Positions 26,136 through 37,200 of a stretch of DNA of 64,000 bases are shown here, piece by piece (the first letter of the stretch is position 1; each line of letters starts with the position of its first letter). This DNA is from Onchocerca lupi (taxonomy: Eukaryota > Nematoda > Chromadorea > Rhabditida > Onchocercidae), in contig JAOVVO010000235.1 in assembly GCA_028564675.1 (NCBI GenBank), positions 1-64,000 of the forward strand, read 5' to 3'. The notes under the pieces are model-generated. The model saw nothing but the letters and a program-made list of their open reading frames with translations, was not told where the DNA came from and did no database searches. The translations under genes were made by a program, and so were the position numbers.

Positions 26136-28221
26136 AACAAGAAAAGAAAAAAAAACAAAAAAAAAAAACAGGTAAACATAATGCTTTAACAACTTAACCT
26201 AATTAATGAATTAACTTTCCAATTGGTCATCTCTTGCTCGATTAAATTAGTAAAATGTATAGATGAGAGTGATAGGTAGTAACACTTAAAAAAGCTCAAT
26301 GAAAACTATACATTACTTACGTATGTATATAAACATACAACAGATATACACGAAATGCATAGATATTCCATTTATTTACCGATGGAAATTTGAATCAAAA
26401 ACATTATACTTTTTTTTTGTATTCATTCATTAAGAATTTGTCTAAGTTTGGCCACTTGGCCATATATATTCCCAATAATAATAAAGTAAATTGAATTGAA
26501 ATGAGCCTTGTCGAATGGATCATTGATTTGTAAATATGATGTATTTAAGTGAAGCTGTCATCGATCGATACATATAATACAACGCTTTCGAATGACTAAT
26601 GTTGTACTAATGATTTCATTTTAATCTGATTTACTCGCACGAAATTGAAATACTCATCCAAATGTTCAATTTTAGAAATTCGATACATCCATCATATCAA
26701 ATCTTGCGAAATCTTTGGGAAAAAGAAACTCTCATTTATTTATACATATACTGATTGGAAAACTAAAAATCGATCGGTAATTTGATTTTAACGCATTTAC
26801 TGTTTTCACAACACATCACAGCGATTATTCTTTAAATTGTCATTAATTTTAGGACGATGCTTCACTGTAATTGACAAATCATATAAGTTGCAATATGACC
26901 AATCAAGAGATGCTTTAATTTTCTTTTTATATCTTAATTAGTTAAATATATCTAATTTTATTAAAATTGATGAAATGAAGAAAATTATGTGTAATACTTC
27001 CAAACGACAACTGTTTTATTATTTCAGAAAAAAAAAAAAGGAAAAACTTTCGTGATATCCGTAATGCAATGACTAAGCAATTTCGTCAAGATTTCTTCCC
27101 ATAAAATAAAACCAAAAAAAAAAAAAAACTACTAACACCTAAAAAATCCCAATTTTGTTAGCGATGAACTAATTCTTTTTAGCAAATATATCATTGAATG
27201 ATTTCTTATTATTTCAGCTACTTTTTCTTCGGAAGAACAACTCTATATCATCCATCTTGATAATGAACAAAATGATTTGTAATTAATATTTCATTTTATA
27301 TATTCTTAACAAATCTTTCCAAGTTAAGGCTACTTATGTTAACGATATGGAAGATGATTAACTGAAAGATAAATATTAGATGAAAACAATTTGTCATCTT
27401 CTTCAAAAGCAACGGCAATTAATGAGATCAAATAGTACAGTGACAGAATAAACGTCTGCTATCAGAGTGAACAGGGATTCCAACCCTGCTATCACTAAAA
27501 CAAAAAAAAAATATATATAACATTTCCATTCCCTTCAAAGCCTTGAAAAAAAAAAAAAAAAAAAAAAAAGGAAAAAAGAGGTTAACTTGGTTCTAATTCG
27601 CTAGTTGGTTTGATTTGAATTCTTATTATATTTCAAAGCTAAGCTTACAGTTTAACAAATCAAAAAAGTATTATCAATGTTAACAGATTGATCTTTCACT
27701 TGTGAAATATTCTATCAAATTACGATTAAATCAAAAAGTAAAAAAGCATTATCAGCAGATTGATAATAGATATATACGTCCTACTGTGGATATAGAAATA
27801 AAATAATGCAAAATTTTTAACAAATGCAAGTAAAGAATCACAGTGATAGCAACAAATACAAAATAACAACGCAAAAATAAATTAAAATCAACAATAAATC
27901 GCGTTGAGATAAAGCGTAAAGCTTGGAAAAGCATAAGGCTTAAAATCTTTACTCATTAAACGATAATTAAATTTGCGCATATAGAAATCAACGGATATAG
28001 CTACTTCTAAACCTCTGGAAACTAAACTAATTTTAGCTCATATTCAAATATCCAAAATAAAAAGATCCTGCTCATACAAAATTTATATTTAAAAATATAG
28101 ATAGTCAAATGGAATCAAAAACATCATTTTCTAAAAATGGAGTTAATAAGAGCTATTAAAAAGTGCTATGTCCAGTATGTGCAAGAAATTCAATAATGTC
28201 AAACAACTAAATTATAAGAAT
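25075..28221. other. Non-coding region upstream of nhl-1 and downstream of SRP9
   Basis: Both neighbours are on the minus strand, so this holds the nhl-1 promoter side and the SRP9 3' side. Contents: a duplicated segment (25292-25419 and 25674-25798), a CTT run (25484-25507), two copies of TTTAGTTCCTCCTCTCAAA near 25441-25480, a 33-base A-run at 26101, and a small hairpin flanked by CTGCTATCA repeats (27456-27494). No exon was recognised. Confidence 0.5.
25292..25798. repeat. Duplicated about 125-bp segment in the nhl-1 upstream region
   Basis: Copies at about 25292-25419 and 25674-25798, direct orientation, start to start 382 bp. Shared blocks include TTTTCATTCTC, an ATTGCTGTTRCTGCTG-like CTG-rich run, CTGTTGTTGAATGATGATAG, GTTTGATGAAAATTGAAAA and GGAAGAAAGCTCG. 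The copies sit about 220 and 600 bp upstream of the nhl-1 start codon. Confidence 0.85.
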
Positions 28222-29145
28222 CTATTTGGAAACAATATGCCTCATTAACGTGGCTGTGAGCTTTTCCAATCGTTTCACATCCTGTATCTGATCCGTGTCG
28301 TATTGCAAACAAACCACATCATCCGTCATTTTGAGTGTCATCTTGCCTTTCTTATGGTTATACTTTGTTACAAATCTGCAAACAACGGAATAAATTAGAA
28401 AATTAATTATGATAAACTTCCATTTGAAGGAAGAGATGAATTATAAAAAGTATTTAATCAAACCAATAAAGTCTTCTCAATCAAATAAGCAAATCGTGAC
28501 TACACAAAATATACGTATATATTTTAAAGGAGCTGTCATTATTAGCATCAGTTCGGCAAACTGTTGTTGATTATTGATGAGTTTTTGAATTTCTTAGATT
28601 AGAATCCTCTCGAGCAGTCACTATCAAGGAATCAAAGAATGGAAAATGATTTATGTAACGTGAGTCAAGCATGTGAGCTTAAAAAATTATTCAGAGTTGT
28701 TTACAGCTCTCCTGCCAATTTCAGTTTAGATCTATGTTCCCTTTCTGACATTCGGGTAGTCACAAACATTGACCGAATAGTAATCTCTGTCATAATTGTA
28801 CAACTAATCTATTTTGTTTAGTAATGTTATTTGTATGCAACAAAAGAGCTGTAACGTAGTTATCAAAATCCTTCTTTTTAATCTCCCGCCGATCAAAAAA
28901 TCGATGAACACTGACTTATTGAATAAATTGTTGTTCAGTTTTTGGGGATACAAACTTTCTAAAAGAAATAACTTCACCTTAAAAAATCGTTATGGTGAAT
29001 TCGATATTCGACATTAACTTTCTTAAACTTTTTTTAGAGATGATTTTTAAAATCTTGATTAACAAATAAACCTGCATCGCGTTGGATTGTTCGTGTAAAG
29101 TCGGTCGACAGCTTTACTAAATTCTTCCCAATTCGTAAAATACAT
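28222..29145 (-). CDS. SRP9: Signal recognition particle 9 kDa subunit
   Basis: Two exons, 29145-29072 and 28375-28222, join at AG|A (Arg) to give 75 aa; vertebrate SRP9 is about 86 aa. The start MYFTNWEEFSKAVDRLY matches the SRP9 N-terminus (TWEEF.RAAEKLY). Exon 2 holds the conserved core KMTLKMTDDVVCLQYDTDQ followed by QDVKRLEKL, and ends LMRHIVSK. SRP9 dimerises with SRP14 and binds the Alu domain of 7SL RNA to slow elongation while the ribosome docks at the ER. The C-terminal tail is shorter than in vertebrates, but the alpha-beta-beta-beta-alpha core is complete. The intron is 696 bp. The gene lies about 2.9 kb downstream of tra-1 on the same strand; that distance argues against a tight operon. 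Confidence 0.93.
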
Positions 29146-29341
29146 AATTCAAACGAATCACAAGATTTTTTTTTTTTTTTTGTAATCTGTAACTATTACA
29201 AAACTTTCAATACGAAATCGCATTGTACATAATAGTCTCTTATTCACATACAAATGTTTCGATCCTATAAGTTAACGTCAAGACAAAGTGAATTATACAC
29301 ACTTCAGGATACTAAAAAATACTACATTAAGGAAAAAAATC

Positions 29342-29495
29342 ACTTCACAACTACAACTCAATCCCCGAATACCCCGCATCCTCAAGAAATTTTAGACGAA
29401 GCCAAACGAACTCATGTTACTTCACGAACATAACTCAATCCACGAATACCTGCATCCCCGGTAAATCTCAGACGAAGTCAAACTTCTACAACATT
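29342..29495. repeat. Degenerate 77-bp tandem repeat upstream of SRP9
   Basis: AACTCAATCC begins at 29355 and again at 29432. Both copies continue with CGAATACC, GCATCC and TAGACGAAG / CAGACGAAG blocks, each preceded by ACTTCAC. The repeat lies 200-350 bp upstream of the SRP9 start codon and is more GC-rich than its surroundings. Confidence 0.75.
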
Positions 29496-31460
29496 CCAAG
29501 AACACATCTTCCCGGGACAAATATTTTCAAATCACCATCCATTACACTCAAGTAGTTGCAGTTCGTAAAATTTTGTTTAAACCAAGAAATAAAATACCAC
29601 TGTTTCACAATGATACAAATTGTGTTGAACTGTCTGAATCTTTGTGACAATTTCTGTTCCCATCCTGTCCCATTTTTCAAGATGGTAATGGCGGGAAAAA
29701 GGAAGAGAGACAATAACATTCCACTGGAGATTGAGAAAATATGAAGATAGCTATATTTTGTAGCGGTAGCAGAGAATGAGGACAGACTAAAAAAGGAAAT
29801 TTCGGTAATATAAAAAACCTTTAAAACTTGAAAGTTATTGATTTCAAATTTTAGTAAGAAAACATTTGCAAAAATTTGATTTCTTTTTTGATTAAAATCG
29901 TAGCATACAAGAGGGAAATTGCTGCAGTGAGTCCGGAAGAATTATACGTCGATTGGATGCAAAGATTCTGCATTTCTTCAATCTCTATCTTTATTTGTCA
30001 AGAATTTCTCCAGAATATCCTGGATGAGAGAATTCCAAAATTGTTAATAAAAATATGATGTAAGAAAAAACTTAATATGCGAATTTGAGAAATTTATTCA
30101 AGTTTCACATACAATATCGTTTTATTTGAAATAGTAATCGCAAAATAATGCTTGAGAAAAGGAACTGAAACAAAAATTGAAATATTCCATAATACTAGTT
30201 TAAATAAAAGTTAGGTGATAGAATGAAGATATAAGAAAATTTAGCAACATGACAACATGCACAAAATGAAACAAAAATCATTGAAGAATTCGAAATGAGA
30301 AAATACTCAATTAATCAAAAGTGATCAAATGATAAAAAAATGCAAATAACTAGGTTAGAAAAAATGACATAAAAATGAAATAAGAGAAAATGAAGCTTTT
30401 TATTAGAACCATTCTAGATAGGCTCTAGAGTTTATTAATCGTCTAATATAAGTTTTGTAATTAAATGAATCCCATATCTTTTAAAGTTATTAATTGAATC
30501 TTAAATTTTATTTAATTAGTGTTAGCAGATTTCAATAAACTTAGAGCCATTAATACCATTTTTCCTTGTTACAGAACATAGTCACCCAATAAAAGACTCG
30601 CTTTTCTAACTGATATATCGTTTTCGAAATACTTGATACAAAGGTTGCAAGAAAGGAAAGAGGGTTTAGTTAAACAGTTTCTCAGTCCTTTTCTCAATAT
30701 TTTCCATTATCAGCTTCATTCTCTCCTTTTTAATCTTCTTAGATCTAAAATTTATAAAATCCAGTTTTATAAAAATTTCTCGAAAGTAGAATTTTGAAAA
30801 AGATATGAAAATTGAAATACATCAAAAAATATATTATAAAAGCAAGATACCCAAGAGATGAGGAAAAAGATGAGAGAAAAACGATATACATAATTTGGAA
30901 ATTTCAAAAAGTAACGATAGTGTTCGTAAGATAGCAATAGAAAATGATAACGGGTAGTTGTAAGTAGAGAAAAGATACCCGAATAAATAATGAATCTCTC
31001 CCTCTACTTCACTTATAAAGATGAACACATTAAAATGAACAAACAAAAAGTATATTATTTGAATACATATTCAACATGACCCGGATAGAAAGAAAGAAGA
31101 GCATAATAGTTTCAGGAGCAGATATTCGGTTTCTGTAATGCTCAATATCATTCAAGAGATATAAAAAAATAAACAAAAAAAAAAAAACAGACAATATACA
31201 CAATACAATTGTCCTGAAATTGAATTTGATTAAATTTTGCGTATCACACCAATAAGTTTGTTTATGCTTATGCACCATGTCATCGTTGTTTTCCTGTTTA
31301 TGCACTGTTGTGATAGGTTCTTATATATATACTTTAGTAACTAGCATTACATGAATATTTCACTTAAATTGCATGCAAGCATTTCATTGCATGTATTTTT
31401 GACCACTGCATTTTTTCATATGTGTATGAATTTTTCAGAAATACGTCATTGATTACCTAT

Positions 31461-31514
31461 GCCATAAACTTGTATAAAATAAAATAAGCCATAAACTTGT
31501 ATAAAATAAAATAA
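31461..31514. repeat. Exact 27-bp tandem duplication
   Basis: Two identical 27-bp units (31461-31487 and 31488-31514) starting GCCATAAACTTG. Non-coding. Confidence 0.95.
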
Positions 31515-32075
31515 TAATCTATTACGGAGTAATGGAAGTAGCATTTTGTAAATGTAAGCCAAAACTTATATATTGTTATTCATTCAACAAATTAAATCAA
31601 GTGCGCATTACAAATTCAACGCTCTAAATTTTTTCTTTATGTCTTTGAAGTAAGAAATAAATGCAGTAACAAATACTCCCTCTAAATTTACAGGAAAATA
31701 TATCCAAACTTTCTTCTCAAAAACATCTATCACCAAATCAGAAAATATGATTTGCGAATTTTTGAAACTAAGCCAAATGAACAATAAAACTTCAAAGTGC
31801 GCAATGACATTAGTAAAAAAAGAGTAAAAAAACATTATTTTATGAATATAAGAACGTTTCAAACCGTACATGACATTCATCTTGAAAATACTGTAAAATT
31901 TGTTATACAAAAATATAAGCAAGAAGAAAGTAGTAAAATATTTAACCAGTATTAATTAGTAGCGAACATTGAAGAAGAAAAAATACACAATAAAATGTTG
32001 TACACCATTACTTACCATTGTATCCCATGTTTGATAATAGATTTTGGAGTTCATTCTAATAATATATTCTGGAGT

Positions 32076-34262
32076 TCATTCTGAAGTCGGTTGTTCATTT
32101 GTATTCAGTCTATTTGATTCCATATTCCTCAACTCGATACTTTCGAATGAAGACGTTAGTTCATCGACATTACTGAGAACAATCGGATCCATGCCAGCCA
32201 AGTCACCAAACAAATCATCGTTACCAAGATCTTGTAGTGAGTCTTTTTCCGGCTATAAAATTCCATTTTTATAATTACCAAAATTGGAATTTTGGAATTC
32301 TAAAGTTGTTAGATCAAATTTATAGATGATCCTCAAACATCTATAAATCTGATCTAACAACTTTGGAGAATCTCAAATATTCAGGAAAATAACGTAAACC
32401 ATAACAGTAATCTGGTAAATTTTCAGTCTATATCATGAAGGAGATTCAAGAAGTTAATGATGCCAAGAAAAAAAAATTTTCAACTAAATTTTCCAAAAAC
32501 TTACACCGTAGATTAATTTCATCAAAGAAAGAAAAGTCTTGGCAACTTAAGTTTATATCATCAGAATTAACAAAATTGTCATCTTCTGCAGTGTGTTTCC
32601 CGCACATTTGTTATAGTTTATATTCCAACTATTCAAGTACATTCATTACAGGATATCTTGCATTGATAGGGCAATCACACATTAAAATATGGTTAAGTAT
32701 CAGATTTTCTAAAAATAGTTGGGAGATCCACGTTTAACCATTTTCACATTCTATCTGTTGACAGAACCGAGTTTACAAAACTGAGCAAATTTCTTTTTTA
32801 TTATAAAATAAATTTCTATTCAGAAATTTGTATAGGGAAAATTTCCAAAGCCTTTTTTCCCTATTGAATTTTCCCAGTATGCAAGATCGGCTATAAATTC
32901 TAGCTTTCCGTAATCTAGTGCACTATTATGCCAACATTTGAATAAGATTTAAAATCAAGATAATTTTTCTAATCAAACCATCCCAAAATCTCATTTTTAA
33001 CCAATTATTTGAGATTACTATATCATTCCAGATTCCTTGGAAAAACTTTCATCTGACATGACAACTCCTACAATACCACTCAAATAATAAACGTCCGAAA
33101 AATTACCATTTCGATTTGTAATCTGCTCGAATGTGGATCCGTTACACTGAAGTTATCTGTTCCGTATCTAGACTGAAATATGAAAAATTCATATTTCACA
33201 AGTTTATTAAAAGTTTTGTGCGTATAATTGTTATGAAAATAGGATAAATCGCATGGTAATACTTCGAAAAGTTATGCAATTATAGCTGGAATATCAAAAT
33301 AAATCTGATCGAAATCATAAACATGCAAAGAAAACATGAAGCAAATAAAGGAAAATTTATATAATCGGTAGCCCTTCATGCGTAGAGCAAGCAATGGAAT
33401 TTAAAATTCAAAATATTGAGTTTTGCATAGTCCTTGTGAAATCATAAGGACGATGCAAAACTCAAAGAAATTATGTGAATTGTATGAATGCCATGGAATT
33501 CTCAAATATATCCAAAATAAATTTGGAATACAATATATTCGACAAAAAACTAAAGACTGAAACTGCAGAAATATGAAAATATTCACTTCAAGTTATCTGG
33601 CTTTAAAGAAAATAAAAAACGGCCAAAACTGCCATTCGAATAATTCAACTTCGATTGTTCTCATCAATGTGCACATAATGTAGAGAAAGGAAACATAAAG
33701 CTAAATGCTTAAAAAGCGTGTCAAAAAGCGAAAAGAAAAAAGTAATAAAAAATAGATTAAAATGGAAGAAAAATCAATAAAGTGAAAGTTAGAATAACAT
33801 TCCTAGAAGATATTGTGAAATTATGTCTTGCTAAGATTTAAAAACAAAAAGTGAATACATGCACGCACAATACACAAAGGGCACCAGATTTACAAATATA
33901 AACGTGTATATAAACGGACAAGCCACCAATTCTCTCAAAGGTATATAAGGGTTAAAATCCTGTAAAACGAATATTTACTTACATTATCGGTGTTGATTTG
34001 CATACATGAAGACATCATTAACGGGTCCGTATATTGGTTCCCGTAAACTACTGCCGAGTGATCATACGTATTTGGGGATACCGGATATTGTGGATCTACC
34101 GTACCACCAAGCATCTGTTGCATATGAACATTTGGAAGTACAGGATCTGATATAAAATCGTTTGTCGGTAACGATTCCGTGCAATAATTTCTATCAGTCA
34201 CAGAATCTGACTGCTGTGTTCCGATTGCTGTACACTGTTTCTCTGCAAAACCTCTACTCTTC

Positions 34263-34298
<36 letters not shown>

Positions 34299-37200
34299 CA
34301 TTTTTAAAAATTGAAAAAAGTGACAATCAAGTTTCGCTGATTAAAAAAGACTAACAGATGCTTCTAACTTTACTGCCTACTTATATCTAAAAAGAATCGC
34401 ACTGTCCAAAAACTCGTCAGAAAAAAGTCATACTTAAGATGATGGATTTTATTAATTTTATTATAAACTATTCTGTTCTAAATAATCACCAGTCAATATT
34501 TTGAGCCTAAAAAATAATGATAAGGTACCCTATAAATGGACCACAGACAATGTCTTTTGCCACAGGTTAACAAACATGAAAGTGTACAACAACAATTGAT
34601 GATTACAAAAATTATTTACAACATTGTCATTCAGACACATAACAGCAATAACCTATTTGTTCGGTTTTGTAAGTACCACTTTCTTGCTTAGTTTTAATTT
34701 TCATTGGATGATGAGATGCAAGAGTCGCCGGTGTTGCAGTAGTATTACTGTTGTACATATAAAGATCATCTTGTACATCTTGCTGTTGCATTGGCAGTTT
34801 CATCGGTGTTAAGCATGTCTGCAAATGAATTCAACAAAACACATTAATTTAGCTCAAAATTTCAAATGAGAAGTGCAAAAAATTTTAAATGAAGTAAATT
34901 ACAAGTATTGGTAGGATAGCTGAAAATTCACATCAACTGCTGCTAAATAATTTCATTTGATTTCATCAGTAGTTATGATCAGTGCTATAAATCAACCAAT
35001 TCTAACTGACTAATATGCAGCAGTGTTTTTTTTTTTTTTTTTTTTTTTTTTTGGCTTTCAAGAATTTTTGAAAACATGTTTCAATTACGATAACAATAGA
35101 TGCTATAGTCAAATATGCGCAAGAAAGACTTTGGAAGAGAAACTGTTATAATCAAAATATTCTTTAATTATGCTTCTCTATGTAATAGCAAAACCCACCA
35201 TCGTTGGTCCTTTTTCTGTTTCTATAGTTTCCGATTGTACTGCTTGTACGTGAAGAGGTGCAGCCACATCGATCTCTTTCATAGATACTCTCCAATCGTA
35301 AGTCTGTACCGCTTGTTCAACAACAGTAACAGGAGAATCTAAAATTACAAAAATCACAAAAAATTACTCGACATACTTTATAAATTTTTCACTATTCTCT
35401 ATCTATTTTGATGACTTAAAATTCAATTCCAAAGAAAGAATTAGAAAAATTCTTAGCAAGATTAATACAGTACTGCGAATTTGCGCTATCGAAGCCAACA
35501 ACACATGGTTCAATATATAAAAACCTTTAGGAAACAATAATGTAACAAACAAAAAAAATTATTAGTTACAGAATACTTACACTTTCGATGCCCTGTTGGA
35601 TGCGTGATAGCTGAAACGATACTACCGCTATCACCCACAGAAGTCGGATATGGATCCATCGGATCGAAATCTTCATAATCACCATCATACTAAAAAACTA
35701 TACATATGGGAATTATGGCAACATCAAAAAATGATATCAATTCATATCAGAAAATTTGTTGCCGTTCTAATTTATTTTTAAATTTAAATATCCTTCTCTT
35801 TCAAATTGCATTAAAATATGAGATATGGCATCATACCGGATTACTATAATATCCTTGCCGTAGCATATGTTGATTTACTGGACGACGAATATTTGGTGTT
35901 GGATGCAAGTTGACGCGCTCCATAGCATATGCGACCTGTTCCACCGAACGGCTGAAATCTCATCATTACATTCGAAAGGCTAAGTAGTCTTGTAAATTAT
36001 GTTATTCTTATTCCTGCTTTTTAACATTTGTCTTTTTGAGCTTTCCCTTCACATTTAATTAAAATAATTTGAAAATTCTTCAAAAATATCTAAAACAGAC
36101 TTCTGATTCGGTAACATTGAATGACCCATTGTAACACCCACAATATCACAACCAAGAGATGCATTTCCTACTATCGAAGAAGCTCTTTCCGGATTGTAAA
36201 TGTATTCTTCAATATCTGAAAAAAATCCGCATAATACTTTACTGAAGATCATTTAATTTTTTAGAACATCACTGTTTGAGAAGTACTGGACTGAAAAATT
36301 ATAATGTTTCCTTTTCTTCCAAGAGAAATCCTAATTCTTGATCAAAATAACAGAAAAAAAAATCAAGTTGAAAAATGAAAAAAAAAAAACCTTTCTGATA
36401 CTTCGTCATTTCGCCATTTCTTGCCGAAGATGGTGATGGCGATGAGTCATCATAACCAGACTGGCATTCATGATGAGATATATTCCCATCAAGACTTCTA
36501 TCATCGTAATGTCCTACAAATTAGTTTTTTATAAGTAAAAAGGATATAGAATGGATAAGTTAAAAAGAAGTAATAAGGAATCTTTCCTTGAATCCTTATA
36601 TTCCATTTTTCTTCTTGAATTCTTTTTTTCCACAATCTCAAAATAACTAATCCAAAATCAAAGAGAAATAAACATACCTTTGTTTTGAAGAAAACGATCA
36701 ACGCAAAAATCTCTGCGCCCGCCATGCATCGACACACTATTTCCATTATTGTTCGTTGCGTTTGATGGATGTGGAATCTGCATTGTAGCGGAACTAGTAT
36801 TTGAATTAAGTGATGTTACTTTTTGTCCACTAAAGCCATTTGAATCTGGAGATGACGGATCGACACTGAAATATTTATCACTAAATGATATTTTATTAAC
36901 CGTAAATGAATGAATAAAAAATAAAAGACGGAGTAAAAAGATAAGTTGTTTGAATCAGTATGAATTCACCTAGAAGTATACTGCATGTTAACGCAAACAT
37001 CAGAAGAATAAGGAGGTGTACGTTTTGGCCGCTTCTTTTTGCCTGTGCGAATTTTCTCGCCAGATGTATTTTCACCAACTAAAAATTAAAGTTAGATAAA
37101 CAAAATTTTTAGAGCGAATTTGTAACCAAAACAACGAATAGCTCATGAACTAGCTTACTTTTCTCAGCAGTACGCAAACAGGCAGATAATAGCATCTGTG

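Larger units (their letters stand above)
29146..32075. other. Region between SRP9 and tra-1
   Basis: Upstream side of SRP9 and 3' side of tra-1, both on the minus strand. It contains a degenerate 77-bp tandem repeat (29342-29495), an exact 27-bp tandem duplication (31461-31514) and a strong 5' splice-site match on the minus strand at 32016|32015. Several short hydrophobic reading frames (for example 31608-31922 minus) look like chance translations of AT-rich DNA. No gene is called. Confidence 0.5.
32253..33982 (-). other. Last intron(s) of tra-1, with candidate exons and two hairpins
   Basis: 1.7 kb between exons ending at 33983 and starting at 32252, both phase 0. On the tra-1 strand it contains a plausible phase 0/0 exon (33172-33107), a second candidate exon of phase 1/1 (32585-32505) and two strong inverted repeats (33416-33465, 32302-32364). 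Confidence 0.6.

Noticed and set aside
31608..31922. 104-codon hydrophobic minus-strand frame downstream of tra-1
   Set aside because: Composition is what AT-rich DNA gives by chance (Phe, Ile, Tyr, Lys). No homology is recognised and it falls in the likely tra-1 3' region.
32435..32737. 100-codon plus-strand frame in the tra-1 last intron
   Set aside because: It overlaps, on the opposite strand, a candidate tra-1 exon with proper splice sites. The plus-strand peptide has no recognisable feature.
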